Numbered from the stretch's first letter, positions 38,938 through 52,738 are shown. The stretch: DNA of 64,000 bases from Cryptomeria japonica (GCF_030272615.1 NC_081415.1:599171335-599235334), one strand, 5' to 3'. Numbers and translations are program-made. Notes: generated by a model not told the origin, from the letters alone.

Positions 38938-41140
38938 TTAGGGGGGATCAGAGAGGAGTTTGATGCCATCCGCTCCCATGTTGGCCAGCTCATCCACTCT
39001 TTTGTTACCTTCCCTATAAATATGATTGACTGTGAACCTATCAAAACCTTTGCATAAGTCAATAGCCTTTGACATCAAAGTGTTTAGTCTCTAGTTAGGC
39101 ATGCTGCCTTTCTTGAGGGCATTGACAATTATAGCCGAATCCCCTTCAATATCCAAAATTTTAACTCCCAATTTCCTACACAGGTACAAACCCTCCACCA
39201 GGGCCATCAATTTTGCCCAATTGTTGGTTTTTATACCTACAGGGGAAGCAAGGATAGTGATTTATTTGCTTTCCCAATTATGAATAGAGCATCCTATACC
39301 TGCTTGCCCCGGATTGCCACGGGATGCCCCATCAAAGTTTAACTTCACCCATCCTTCACCTGGGGGCTACCATCTGCATTCAGCTCTTGATCGAAGACTT
39401 TCAATAGGACCATCCCCTACAAAGGGAGGAAAAGATAAGCCCTCCCAGCGTTTTTTCATCTTTTCATCCCAGTAGGTTACTGAGGCATTCCTTATTATGC
39501 CAAATGAAAGATGGTTGTTCATGAGCTCAATGGTAGCAGACTCAATTCTATTGATGATTCTGTGAACCTCAATTCTATTGATGATTCTGTGAACCTCAAG
39601 TTTTTCATTTCTAAAGAGACATCTATTTCTTTCCTTCCATAGCTCCCACATTATGGAAGATGGGAGAGATATCTATAATCCTTCAAAGAGACAACCTCGC
39701 CTAAGGAGAGGCTAGGCTTTGAGCATCCTAGAGATGGTGTGGGGGAAGGCAACAAACCACTCAAGTTTCTTGGTGAACCAGACCCAACATTGGTAAGCAA
39801 AAGGGCAATTGAGGAGGAGATGGTTGGTGTCTTCTTCATCCACCTCACAAAGAGGACATCTACTGGGACCCTCATACCCCATTCTCCTAAATTTGTCTAC
39901 AGTTAAGAGCTTGTTTTGAATCGCAACCCAGGAGAAGATACCGGCCTTAGGCAGGCAGTATCTATCCCAATAGAGTTTCAAGGGAAGCTCAAGCATCGGT
40001 CTTATATACGCTTTGGATATATGAGAGTACCCATCCTTCAATTTATATTCCCCACTTAAGGAACCATCCCATACAACCTTATCCTTAAGATGACCAAAGG
40101 CTATGTTCCTTGTCCTAAGAATTTCCATGAGTTTACTTTTATCCCCTAACGAAATATCCTCATTATCCCTCTCAATCCACTACCATCCAGCCCCTTCCAA
40201 TGAAGGGGAAATATAGTTTTTTAACAGGGGTCCTCTATGTGATTCAAGGAGGTTACGGGTGGCACAAAGTCATAAATATTCTCAATTGCCTTATACCCAC
40301 TCCATGAATTAGACCAAAAGAGGGCATTATCCTCGGACCCTAGGTTCCAAGTAAGTTTGTCTGAAATAATACTCCTGCAATCCAACAAGAAATTCCATAA
40401 GGAGGACCCTCTGGGAGGGTTGATTTCTTTGAAGATTTGGATAGGATTCCTTCCGTTAAGGTATTTATGGTGCAACAGCCTTGCCCATTTGAGGTGGGGG
40501 TTTCTGAACATTTTCCAGACCAATTTGGCACCCAAGGCTCTTCCCTGATCACGAAGGTTTTTAATGCTAGCCCCTCCTTCATCTTTAGGTTTGCATATCT
40601 TGTCCCAAGACATGAGTGGTATTTTTCGGTCATCATTGGCACCTTGCCAAAAGAAAGTTCTAAGATGCTTGTTGAGTTCGACCTGTTTGGTAGAAGATAG
40701 ATGTTGACAAGAGAGCTGGTAAATGGGCATGGCTGACAAAACCGATCTAACCAGGGTAGCCCAACCTGCAGATGATAGCCATCTTCCTTTCCAAGTGTTA
40801 ATCCTAGACTTGATTTTATCCACCAAGTTGTCCAACAATTTTGAAGATCTCCTTCCCTTGTCAAGGGGAATGCCTTGATATTTGCAAGGAAGGGTCCCCT
40901 GACTGATCTCCAGGACTTTGCAGATCTCCTTCCCTAATGAAGGGTCTATGTTGAACATAAAAACTGCCAATTTTTCTAGATTCACCTCTTGAACCGAAGC
41001 TAACATATAGGAATTGAGGATGCCTTTGAAGGCACTCGCTTCCTTTGTACTTCCTTGACCAAAAAGCATCGTATCATCAACAAATTGCTGATGGGTAAAG
41101 GAGGGGAGGCCACTAGTAATAGGGATTGCTTGGATCCCTC
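38938..41140 (-). pseudogene. LINE ORF2, C-terminal part: reverse transcriptase end, zinc-binding domain, RNase H
   Basis: This is the downstream part of a LINE polyprotein that copies element RNA into DNA at the target site. Next to the Copia break it carries the reverse transcriptase catalytic block FVDDTMLFG (near 41,060-41,085). The palm/thumb follows to about 40,221. Then comes the zf-RVT domain with its CPLC...HLLLNC pattern (about 39,780-39,880). A plant-type RNase H starts at WVKLNFDGASRGNPG (about 39,300-39,350) and ends at a TAA at 38,938. A one-base frame change lies near 40,220. In-frame stops follow at 40,180, 39,712, 39,673, 39,367 and 39,091 (all TAG) and 39,262 (TAA). A 27-bp in-frame tandem duplication sits at 39,545-39,598. 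The element is dead. Confidence 0.9.
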
Positions 41141-42623
41141 TATTGGCATTACAATAGAAAGGATTGTTGGTATTTCAATAAGGTTATTGAGAAGGTTGTT
41201 GGAGATTATTGATATAACCGAAGAAGGATGATTACTGTCTTAATAATATTATTTTGTCATTGATGTCAAGAAATTGATTTTCTGATTCAGTATGATGTTG
41301 CCATAGCTTGAGAAGTATGTTTTGATGAGTATTAAGTGGTCGGTAAGTGACACAGAAAGAATGTGATAATAAAGGGGAGAAATAAGTTATTCAATGGGCA
41401 ACAATTACCGAGTTAGACAATGATGAGATCATGTTGTTTTGATTATTTTGATATCCTACACATGTTGTTGATTATAAGTTTAATACTGTATTATGACACT
41501 AAGCAAGGAACCTAGTCGGTAAACCCTAAGGTTATCGATATCGGTTAACGAAGGCAGAATGTCTACCAAGCGAAGTTCAGTATTAATTAAGTAACAACAA
41601 AGTTATAATAGATCGCATTGGATGGATAAAAGAATTATTTAATGAAAGATGCTGATGAGCTAGAGATGAATAAATGATTGGTATGTTGCGCAAGAAGTTT
41701 GTTAAGGATCTATGGCAATGGAAAATCAAGAGGAAAGATCTACAACATAGATTGAACTACAATAACCTAGCACAAGTTCCTAGGAAGGAATGCAAGTTCC
41801 AAGGCGAGGTAAAACATTTTTCAGATCGAAGGATACATTGAACCTAGTCAAGATTGAAGATCTGATGGCTATGATTGATCATGAGAAATGTGATCAAGGA
41901 GATTCAACAGTTAGCAAATTGTTTATAAATAAGGAATTGTTGATAAACAATGTATGCGGGCAAGTGTAAGCACAGGGATGCTACATAATGATTACCAAGA
42001 ATAGAAGCTTGAAGAACTATTTGAATAATAGAGTAGGGAGCCCAGCAGAGGGATAAGATAAGTCCTATGACTAGACAGTGTTGAGCAAATAGAATCTGCT
42101 TTAGCATTTTAGATGTGAAGTTGTAGATATATTTTATTACTGTTGTTTATTTTGTAAGTGACAGAAAATCTCTTAACCAAGTGGACTTAACAGTCTTATT
42201 TGTAAACCCTCTAGCAAGGTAACATTCTAAATGAGTGTTAGAAATCCTTTGACAAGGTCACTTCTAACAAAGTGAAGATCCTAACAAATCTGAGGGAAAT
42301 CCCTTAACCGGGTCACATCTAGCAATGTGTTTGTAATCTTTAACAGTATTTGCTTTTAACCAAGCATACTCTAGAGGGGTATATTTCTTAGTGGGTCCGA
42401 AATCCCACAGTGGTTTTTCCCTATTTGGGTTTCCATGTTAAATCTGTTTTTATATGTGTTATGATGATTATATGTTTATGAGTTATCATGTTTAGCAGTT
42501 TTTTTGGTTATATTGCTGAAGTATAAGATACCGAGGTTGGATCTATTGATTTTATGGAAGATTAAGTTTGTATGATTCACCCCCCCCTCTCATCTTGTTA
42601 GCTATTGGCATCAGAGATTTACA
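41141..42623 (+). repeat. Copia LTR 1
   Basis: It runs about 1,483 bp, from TATTGGCATTACAATAG to a TTTACA end. The partner begins TGTTGGCATTAGAATAG, so the first dinucleotide here has changed from TG to TA. The primer-binding site follows directly. Confidence 0.88.
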
Positions 42624-42625
42624 AT

Positions 42626-42637
42626 TGGTATCAGAGC
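42626..42637 (+). promoter_or_regulatory. Primer-binding site (initiator Met-tRNA)
   Basis: TGGTATCAGAGC lies three bases after the LTR end and is the usual plant Copia complement to the initiator Met-tRNA 3' end. In the second copy (56,613 onwards) it reads TGGTATCAGACC. Confidence 0.9.
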
Positions 42638-42687
42638 TTTCAACCCCAGAAGAAAAGTTTAAAGGTACTTGAGGCAAAGATCCGAAG

Positions 42688-45600
42688 ATGTATAAAAGGG
42701 ATGCACCAAAGCTGAACAAGTCAAGTTTCTCCACATGGCAGAAAAGGATGAAGCTGCATTTATCAAGAATTGGAGAATATGCAACATATTATTTGGAGAA
42801 TGATTACATACCACCAATCATCAACCGTATGACCTTGGAGTAGATAAAGGCAAAGAAAGAACACATTCAAGCTATGATTGAAATAACATCAACATTGACC
42901 GACTTAGAGTTTAATGATCTAGAAGGCTGTAATGATGCAAAAGCAATGTGGACCAAGCTCATATCTGTGTATGGCGGTGATGAACATGTTCAAAGAGCAA
43001 AAGTAGATAGTCTAAGAGGTGAACTTGAATCCATGAGAATGAATGAAGGTGAGAACATAACCCAATACAGTACAAGGTTAAAGGAGACTGCCAATCAAAT
43101 CAAAGGAGAAGGAGGAACTATTGAAGAAAAGGATGTAACAAGTAAGATACTTAGAACATTTCTACTTGCTTATGCCATTCGAGTTTCTGCAATCAATGAA
43201 TTGAGGTCTGTACCTAACATGCCAGTTTCTTTGGATGCTACTATCGGTAAGCTACATGCATTTGAGTTAAGTAATTTTGATAACAGTGGGTCTTTGGTAA
43301 ATAAAGTAGAATCTGAATTCAGTTCTTTTCATATTGGTGAATCTAATGATTACAATGGTAGAATGTATAAGTATACTGAAGGAAATCATAGTGGAGCAAG
43401 TGAAAGGTTTCACAAAAACATGGAAGAGGTACACAAACTATATGAAGAAATCAAAAAGCAAGAAGAGTTTGAAGCATTATTAGCCAGAAAGTTACCGAGA
43501 GGAAAAGGTAAGTATAAAGGAAAGCTACCTTTAAAATGTTTCAATTGTGATAAAATAGGACATATGGCTTCTAACTGCCCTAACAAAGAATCTAGTGAAA
43601 AGAGAGAATACCGAGATAACAGGCAGAAAGACAACCAATACAGAGGACACTGAGACTTCAGAAAGAGAGACAGAAAGACATGCCTAGTAGCTGATGAGGA
43701 ATCCAATGATGATAAATCTGATGAAACTGATACAAAGGAAGTTGTTTATGTGGCTATTAAAGATGGATCAGATGAAGAAAGGTATGAAGAAAAAGCCCTA
43801 ATATCTCACATAAATAAAAATGATTCTTGGATCATAGACAATGGATGCTTACATCACATGACAGGTGATAAACACAAATTTGTTAAATTAGAAAACTATG
43901 ATGGAGGCTATGTAAGATTTGGTAATGATGCACCATGTCCGGTAAAAGGTAAAGGCTCTATAACACTTCTTGACAATGCTAAATGTGATGATGTATACTG
44001 GGTTGAAGGTTTGAAATACAATTCGTTGAGTGTAGCACAGCTAAACAATATAGGATACGAAATAGAATTCCAAAAGGGATGTGTCAAAGTTCATGACAAA
44101 CATGGAAGGCTGGCTGCTACCGGGACACAAACAAAAGGTAATACATTTCATCTTGACTCAACTCAAAATAAATGTCTATATGCAAAAATAGAAGATACCC
44201 GGTTATGGCATAAAAGGCTTTGTCATGTAAATTTTGATAATCTAATCAAAATAAGTAAGAACCACCGAGTAAGAGGTCTACCGAGTCTAGAAAAACTTGA
44301 GAATGCTATGTGCCAAGGATGCCAGATGGGTAAGATGACAAGATCAAGCTTTACAAGTAAGTCCTACACTTCTAAAGGAATTTTAGATCTAGTACACACT
44401 GATCTTTGTGGTCTGGGCATGAAAGTTCAAAGTTATTATGGTGATAAATATTTCATATTATTTGTGGATGATTACTCAAGGATGACGTCAGTTATGTTTT
44501 TTTTTTTAAAATAGAAGCTTTCCAAATGTTTAAATGGTACAAGGCAAGAGTTGAAAATGAAACAGGAAGACAGCTGAAATGTCTTAGATCTGATAGAGGA
44601 GGAGAGTTCACTTCTGATGAATTTAACTTATTTTGCAATGATCATGGTATAAAAAGGCAAGTATCTATACTGAGAACACCTCAGCAAAATGGGATAGCTG
44701 AGAGAAGAAACAGATCAATTGTGGATTGTGCCAGAACCCTGATGATAGAAAAGAGGGCACCTCAAACATTTTGGAGAGAAGCAATCAACACTGTAGTTTA
44801 CACCCTGAACCGAGTACAACTGAAGAAAGGAACTATGAAGACACCATATGAAATCTGGTATGACAAGAAACCTAATGTAAGCTACTTTAAAATCTTTGGA
44901 AGTAGATGCTATGTACACAAAGATGTCAGAAATGGAAAGTTTGATCAGAAAAGTGAAGAAGGAACATTTCTAGGTTATTCTTCTAGAAGTAAAGCATTTG
45001 AATGTCTGATCAAATCATCTAACAAAATAGTAGAAAGTGCAAATGTGAAAATTGATGAATTTGCAAAAAGAAATGATGAAGGAAATTACAAAGAACCAGA
45101 AAATTATGAAGAATTTGTTTATGTTCAACCGAGAAATCCTACTGAGAGAGTTGTTGAAGTAAATGAAGATAATGTCTAGTTATCGAGTGATGAAGAAGAT
45201 CATACAGAGCCTACTGAGCCTATATTAGCCAAATATGTTAGAAGACATCATGCATCAAGTCAGATTATAGGAGATAAGGATGATCCAGTGATGACAAGGA
45301 ACAAACTAAAATAGAACACATGTCTGATATCTGAATTTAAACCGAGAATTGTAAAAGAGGCATTTAACAATGAAGATTGGGTAAATGCTATGACAGAAGA
45401 GATTGATCAAATCAAGAAGAATGAAACATGGACACTGGTCCAAAGACCGAATGACAAAAATGTAATCGGTACAAAGTGGATTTTCAGAAACAAGCTAAAT
45501 GAAAAAGGTGAGGTCATTCGAAACAAAGCAAGACTAGTTTGCAAAGGTTATGCTCAAGAAGAAGGAATAGATTATGGTGAGACTTTTGCACTTGTGGCTA

Positions 45601-46908
45601 GACTTGAGGGAGTAAGAACGTTGTTGGCATATGCTGCTTTCAAAAATTTCAAGGTATATCAAATGGATGTTAAATCTGCATTTTTGAATGGTATACTAGA
45701 AGAAGAAGTCTATATTGAACAACCTGAAGGATTTGTTGAAGACAGAAGTAAAGATCAGGTATGTAAATTGAACAAAGCTTTATATGGTCTGAAACAAGCA
45801 CCTAGAGCATGGTATGAAAGACTGCACTCTTATTCGATCAAGATTGGATTTATAAGGACAAGTGAAAACAACAATATGTACATGAAGAATGATGAGGACA
45901 ATGGAATACTGATCTCAGCCATATTTGTTGATGATATTATTTTTTGTGGTAATGACTCCTTATGCAAAAACTTTGGAAATGAAATATGCAAAGAATTTGA
46001 GATGTCACTAATCAGTGAGATAAAGTATTTTATAGGTTTACAGATACTGCAAATGAAAGATGAGATTTTCATTACTCAATCCAAGTACATAAAGGAAATC
46101 TTGAAGAAATTTGGAATGGAGGATTCTAAACCTGTAAGTACTCCTATGACTACTAACTGTAAACTATCAAAGAATGATGAATCCGCATCTGTTGATGAGA
46201 CACTTTACCGATCTATGATTGGAAAGTTGCAGTATGTTCTGCACAGTAGACCAGATATAGCACATGTAGTAGGAATAGTTGCAAGATTTTCTGCAGATCC
46301 CAAGGAAACCCATATGACGACAATTAAGAGAATTTTCAGATACCTGAGAGGCACTGAAGATTATGGCTTAGTATATGAAAAGAGAAATGATTTTGATTTA
46401 AAAGTTTATACTAATGCTGATTGGGCAAGAAACATTGATGACAGGAAAAGCACAAGTGGTGGAACTTTCTTTTTGGGAGATAGACTAGTAAGTTGGCTTA
46501 GCAAGAAACAAGGATGCATTTCACAATCAACAATAGAAGTTGAATATGTTGCTGCAGCATTGAATTGTACCAATATAGTATGGATCAAGCAACTGTTGGA
46601 AGGTTATAAATGAAAAGGTTACTGAGCCAGTAACTATATTCTGTGATAATACTAGTGCCATTAACATTTCAAAGAATCCGGTAATGCACTCTAAGACAAA
46701 TCATATCTCTATAAAGTATCATTATCTCAGAGAAGAAGTTCAAGAGAAGAAAGTTGTGCTGGAATATATCAGTTCAAAGGAGCAAATTGCAGACATCTTC
46801 ACAAAGCCACTACCAAGAGACACTTTTGAGTATCTCAGAAGCAAGTTAGGGGTCCTACCCCTATCTTCTACTCACTGTCAGAGTTCGGTGAAAGCATCAA
46901 TTCGATGA
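42688..46908 (+). pseudogene. Copia gag-pol polyprotein, broken
   Basis: The gag ATG is at 42,688, with TAG at 42,841. A CCHC zinc knuckle (CFNCDKIGHMASNC) lies near 43,540-43,580. TGA at 43,651 is CGA in the sister copy. The protease motif reads IDNGC where the sister has IDSGC. Integrase follows, with its HHCC region and DDYSR and NGIAERRN catalytic blocks. A poly-T expansion near 44,495-44,510 shifts the frame, and TAGs lie at 45,177 and 45,312. Reverse transcriptase has [12 protein letters not shown] and FVDD (45,660-45,930). The RNase H block reads YTNADWA where Asp is usual after Tyr-Thr/Ser. A frame change near 46,605-46,620 precedes the last RNase H part, which ends at 46,906. The element cannot make its own enzymes. 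Confidence 0.92.
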
Positions 46909-46973
46909 CTCTATCGAATATTATTTATGGATTGATGCCAATTTATGCACTTTAGGAGGTTTTCTAAAGGTGT

Positions 46974-46978
46974 GTAGG
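46974..46978. repeat. 5-bp target-site duplication, left side of the Gypsy-like element
   Basis: GTAGG precedes the 5' LTR, and GCAGG follows the 3' LTR at 54,721-54,725. The one difference is a C-to-T change at a CAG site. Confidence 0.75.
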
Positions 46979-48155
46979 TGTAGCGTCCTAAAATTGTGAC
47001 ACTTGCAATTTCGACTGCATTTGGGTCTTCACGATGGCGATGCAATACGGAACCTGGATGGAGACCCCGAAACTTGTTCATGACATCAAAAACTGTATTT
47101 CTAAGCACCCTGGCCTGATCCTCCTTGCACCCTGCTGTCCCTGGAGGTGGGACCATGGCGCCCAGCGCCCTGGTCCCTGGCCCTATTTTGGGCCCGGTCT
47201 CTTTTGGGGCTTCGGGTCTTTATGTTTGCAAATTGGAAAATAACATTTCCTGGTCGGCCTAAGGTCGGGAAAATCAGTCTATCAGCCCTAATTGACAAGT
47301 ATATAAACTACATTTCCTCTCTCAAAAAGGGAGGAGGACATATGTATGCAAAGACGTGGAAATGATATTCAAACATTCAAGCATTCCTTCAAGCAATTGA
47401 TCATTCTAAGTCTCCATTCAAGGCTAAGTGTTGCATTCAAGACAAGGATTCAACCATTGAAGAGGAGATCACATACAACACATTACATACTACATACATT
47501 ACACCTTCGCATGTAAGAATACAAACATTCTTACAACAAGGTATCAGTACTTGTTTACATTACAAACATTTACAGCATTCTCATTTCTTGGTTAATTCCA
47601 AAACTGGGGTTTGACCTAAGGGCAAACCCCTCATCCCTAACCCCCCAATCGTCCTCTCTTTTCTGTGTGTAGGTTGCAGGTACATGGCTGTAATTGAAGA
47701 TCTGGAATCCTTGCGCAGAGACGAACAGATCCACCTTCGTTTCGCGGATTTTTCGGAGGACCGTGTGCACGCCGGGCGCCATCGTCCCGTCAACTTTCGC
47801 TCAAATTTGCAGAACAGCACCGTCTCAACATTTTACTGCTAATTCCAGGTCCGCAGCTTCATCCCATATCCCTATCTCTGTTTATAAGCGAATCTTTCCT
47901 AATTTTCATGCATTCCTAGTTCAATCTTTCTATCTACATTTCTTTACAAAAGAGGGTATCCTTGATGTCTTAACCCTTGAAACTCATATAGAATCTGATC
48001 TTGCATTGCGTGGGATTGGATCTTGTGGGTTTCAACCCCTCTTTTGAATGTAAAGTCCCTCCTAAGTGAAAACCATCAACCCTAGTGACTCTCCCTTTTC
48101 TCTCCTTGGAGTTGGGGAGGGGAGAACGACTAGGGTTCGATTTTTCCGCTTTAGA
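46979..48155 (+). repeat. 5' LTR of the Gypsy-like element
   Basis: It starts TGTAGCGTCCTAAAATTG. Its end reads CCGCTTTAGA where the partner has CCGCTTTACA. It is 16 bp shorter than the 3' LTR because it has two fewer 8-bp CATTCAAG units near 47,370. Small open frames inside are not genes. Confidence 0.92.
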
Positions 48156-48158
48156 TTT

Positions 48159-48177
48159 TGGTGAACCCGACGTGAAC
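48159..48177 (+). promoter_or_regulatory. Primer-binding-site-like sequence
   Basis: TGGTGAACCCGACGTGAAC begins three bases after the 5' LTR. Its position and the leading TGG fit a tRNA primer site; I cannot assign the tRNA with confidence. Confidence 0.65.
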
Positions 48178-49339
48178 ATCCTCATTCTGATTATTCATGG
48201 TTAGATCTGAAAATTTGCTTCCCTAATTATATTTCCATGTTTGATCTTTTGCAAATTTTAGAGGTTGATTGCATAAAAACCCTAAAATTTTCTTTTTAGT
48301 AATTAGACTTGTGAAATGTTTAATTGTTAATGCTTGTTTCAGATCTACCCTTCTATTGCAAATTGTCAATTCATATTTGTGCTTTAATTCTGAAAATTAA
48401 GTGGTTAAATGTCAAAACCCTAATTTTTAAAACCTTCTTGATTCAACCTTTGACTGATAGTTTGACTGATCAAAACACCTCCAAATCGGCTGTAACTTTG
48501 GATTCCGCAATAAAAATCACAATATCTTTCATCCCTGAAAATTTGAAAAAAAGTTGCGAGGACCGTGTGCACCCCAAGCGCCATCGTCCCCGACATTTTT
48601 TCCGAAATTTCGGGAGCTAGATCTTACTGTATTTTTCTGCTAAAATCCAGAATTTTGGCTGATTTTATCAAATTTAACACTTTCAAAATTAAAGTCAAAG
48701 TTGGTGTAGTGATTGCTTGGATTAAGGCTTCTAATCATTCAAAAATCATTGAAATTGAAATTCATATCAAAATTGTGTTTCTTGCTATCCTAAATCTGAA
48801 AAGTGTGTTAGCATTCATTCAAAATTTCAGTGCTTTATTCAAATTTTTACAATTTGTGACTTTTGAAATTAAGTGTTTTATTGCAACATCTTTGATTTCC
48901 ACTTTCAAATTCGAATTTTGCATGAAATCGAGTCAACTTTTAAATTTCAAAACTTGCATTGCTTTTAGTATTCCCTCTAAAATCATAAAATTCAAAATTT
49001 TAGTTTCCCTCTCTTTTTCAAAATTCAAAATTTGCATTTTTCAACAATCTTGGTAGGGTTCAATTTTGAGATTGCAACTTTAATTTGGCCTATCTACAGA
49101 TCGTAAAATCACTCAATTTTTTCAGATTAGCTTTAAAATCATCATAACTTTCATCCCTGAAAATTTTGAAAAAAGTTGCGAGGACTGTGTGCACTCCGTT
49201 CGCCACGGTCCCAGACATTTTTTCTGAAATTTCGGGAGATTGTCCTGATTGTATTTAATAGCTTAAATCTAGGAGATTGGCTAATTTTATTGAAATTTTC
49301 TACCTCTAAAATTCAAAATCTTCTCTCTTTCTTTAGTGC
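48178..49339 (+). other. 5' leader of the Gypsy-like element with a repeated motif
   Basis: This AT-rich leader contains two ~130-bp diverged copies (about 48,510-48,640 and 49,130-49,260). Each holds AGTTGCGAGGAC followed by GTGTGCAC and a CGCCA block. The same block occurs in both LTRs near 47,755 and 54,320. No gene is supported. Confidence 0.7.
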
Positions 49340-52300
49340 ATGAGTTTTACAACAATAAGCCCTACTTACACTATTCCCGTTAGACGAAGCCTTAGAATTA
49401 AGTCTTTCCAAGGTTTAATTACTGAGGAGATGGAACCTAATTTGAATGGCCTTTTTAACGAGGACATGGGTAATTCCTCCAATCCTCTTAATGATGAAGA
49501 AGCTCTCCATGAGGTTTCTGTAGAACAACTTTCAAAATTGGATAACCAACTTGATGATTTTCGACAATGGATGTCTCAAGAATACCCTGATAGTGAAGCT
49601 CTTTCCTTAATTGAGGGTCTAAAACGTATGGTTCAAAGTGATAAGAATGGAATTGATATTTTGCGTGATATTGCACACATTGTGGATTCGAATGTGATGC
49701 CTATGAAGAGTGGTGCCGAAACCTTAGGTTATACACAACCTCCTACTCAAGTTAATCATTCTATTCCTTTGACAACTCCTATTGCTAGTATACCTACTTT
49801 TACATCAAACATAATGACTACTTCAACACAAGACATCCCACCTATGATCACTAGTCATGGGGGCAATCCTTCTTCTTCAATTAACCCTCTTCCTTCATTC
49901 AATCTTTCTTCTTCATTCATTCCTTCAATAAGTGTTCCTATTATATCACCACAAATGAACATGACGCAAAGGGGCAATTCATTTAACCCTTCCATTCCTC
50001 CTTGTAGTGTTCCTCCTTTCCAATCATCTCCTATGACTAACTATCATAGTGTCCCACCACCCTACTCTCTACCTTCTTTCAATAACATAACACCTCCATC
50101 ACAATCTAACACGTCTAATATGAACTCTTCGACTGAAGCGACCATTAACAATCTTGCACAAACTGTCTCTTCTTTACAGCAACAAATTGCCTCTATGAAT
50201 CAATCTAAGTTTAGTGTGCCCACATTTGATGTCGCGAGCCCACTTTCTCTTGACATTGTTCGAGCTATTCCCCCTAAACATGTTGAAATTCCACATTTGG
50301 AGCTTTATAATGGTAAGGGTGATCCTCTAACACATGTTAAGACATTTCAAACAATATGTACCGCTTTTGCTTATGACCAAAGGTTGCTTGCAAAACTGTT
50401 TACTAGAACATTAAGAGATAAAGCCCTACAATGGTATTGCTCGTTGCCTTCTTATTCTATTACTTCTTTTGAACAACTTGCAAATGCTTTCATTCAACAA
50501 TTTCAAAACAATATAAGTCCTAAAGTTACTTTGATTGATTTAATGCATTGTAAACAAGGTGTTAAAGAAAAAGTGACTAATTTCATTGGTAGATATAAGC
50601 ATTTGTATGCTCAAATTTCCTTTCCAGTGCCTGACAATGATATTCAAAGAATCTTTATTTCTAATTTACAAAAAGATATTAGAGAAAAACTCCTGTTTTT
50701 TGAGTTTACTTCTTTCCAATAGTTGTGCGCAACTCTTCACAATTATCAACTGACTGCGAGTCAAATGGAACAAGCAAATCCTATGGCTCCGAGTGATAAG
50801 GGTGATAGTAGTCAACAACCATTTGGGAAGTTTAAACTGAACAGAGAGTCCATTAAATTCAATGAAAACATCATCAACAACAATGTGAATGCAGCATCAG
50901 GTGTGCCTCCTATTTCTAAGTTTTTCAAGAAAGAAAGAAAGTTTACTCCTTTGAATGAATCATTGCATAGTATTATGAATAAGTTATTGGAACAAAATGT
51001 TCTTACTCTCCCTCCTATAAGGCAAATAGATCCTACAAAGATTAATTTGCCCTATTTTGATAACAAATCTTTTTGTCAATTTCATCGTCATCCTGGGCAT
51101 GATACTGAAAAATGTTTTGCTTTAAAGGGTAAAATTCAAGATTTGATTGATAATAATACTATTTCTGTTTCTGGAGTGAATGATAAAGGCAACACATCTG
51201 TAGCTCCTCCTAACCAAAATCTTAATATTTTTACTGATCCATTACCTTCTCATACTTCTAATGTGATTGATACTACTGATTCCTCTGTCTCACCTGATGA
51301 TCTTGTGTCTATGACTCCTAATGTGATTAACTTTGTGGAGCAGCAGAAAATCCCTAAAGAACCTTCCATCACATTTGATTCCAGTGAAACTATCAGGGCA
51401 CCTGATGGTCCTTTATATATAGTTGCAAAAGTCAAGAATACACCTTGCCGTGGAGTGCTTATTGATCCTTCTTGAATGATTAATATCATTACTGAAGAAT
51501 TTCTTTTTACTTTGCAATTGAATCAAGTGATCTATGATGAAAAAAATGTGGTTGTGAAACTATTTGATGCATTTTCTTCTCCTGCAATTGGTTCTATTAC
51601 ATTACCTATTGAGGTCCATAACAAATCCCTTGATGTGGACTTTGCTATTATTCCATCATCTGAACAATTTCGTGTGAAGCTAGGCTATCCTTGGCTATCT
51701 TCCATGAAAGCTATTGCTTCTCCTATTCACAAGTGTTTGAAATTTCCTCATAATGGTGAAGTTGTTACTGTCAATCATAGCCTCTTTAAACCAGCTGAAA
51801 GAACTTCTAGCGTTCCTATTGATTACTTTTGGCCTAAACAATTCCAATCTCTTCCTCCGCGAGGTGATCATCTTTTCAAATCTTATCAAAAGTGGAAAAA
51901 AGATATGATCCTATCTCTAAGTGAACCTAGAACACCCAAACTTGATATTCCTATCATTCTTGAGAAGGAAGTTCTTCCTTTGAAAGATAAAACCAATGTC
52001 TTTCCTCAAGAAGATTCCCAACCCATCTCTATGAATGTGACTATGCCTATATCTAATAAACTTTCTAAAAGTAGACCTATACCTCCTCGTCATGATGGAC
52101 TTGGTCTCCTTCCTAAACCAAATATTCCTCCCTTATATGGAGCAGTTCCTCCTCCTTCCTCTTATGGAGAGAAGAGAGTTTCCTCTTCTCCTATTGTTCA
52201 ACCTAAGAGACCACAACCTAAACACCCAAGTGATAAGGATGAGAACATTCCTCCTCCTCAATCTCCTAAGCTTCCTACTAAGACTAGACGAAATCGTTCT

Positions 52301-52738
52301 GCACGTGAACGTCGACGAAAGTGTCGTCTTAGAGCTCAGGCAGCTGCTTCTCAAACTTTGCAATCCCCAAAAACACCTTCAGCCAGTATTATTCCATTTT
52401 CTCCTCAGCCGACGATTGAGCCGAAATCTCCTAAACATAAGATGCATGATGGTCTTGATCCTGTGCGAGTTAAAGATCCTATTTTTATAAATCTTGATGA
52501 TGATATAGATGAAAATGTTATTCATGATGAAAATGTTACTCCTGTTCTTTCTGATAGTGAATATGAATATGTTGATGTTGATAACCATTTATCTAATGAA
52601 TTTTCTAAAGCACTTATCCCAGCTCCTAGACAAGAACAACGTGGCTTGGAACATGAACATAGCCCTTGTTTGGATCTTGTGATAGCTCCATCTGCTGTGT
52701 TGGATGTTCCTCCTCTAGCGTGTTTCCTACCTTCCTGA
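49340..52738 (+). pseudogene. gag-protease polyprotein of the Gypsy-like element
   Basis: One frame of about 1,130 codons runs from ATG 49,340 to TGA 52,736, broken only by TAG at 50,720 and TGA at 51,473. The first 300 residues are Ser/Pro/Thr-rich and low in complexity. A retrotransposon gag domain follows (about 50,240-50,720; ELYNGKGDPLTHVKTF, LRDKALQWYCSLP). A zinc-knuckle-like FCQFHRHPGHDTEKC lies near 51,073. A retropepsin-like region begins at RGVLIDPS (51,450) and continues through LGYPWLSSMKAI (51,680). After this the family normally has reverse transcriptase. Here there is a ~300-residue Pro/Ser-rich tail with an Arg-rich patch (RRNRSARERRRKCRLRAQ, near 52,285-52,340). The patch could bind nucleic acid or act in nuclear entry, which is inference. 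With only two stops, this frame was open recently. Confidence 0.88.

Noticed and set aside
47570-47820. Small open frames in both Gypsy-like LTRs (also 54,135-54,385)
   Set aside because: They lie wholly inside LTR sequence, appear in both copies for that reason, and match no known LTR-encoded protein.
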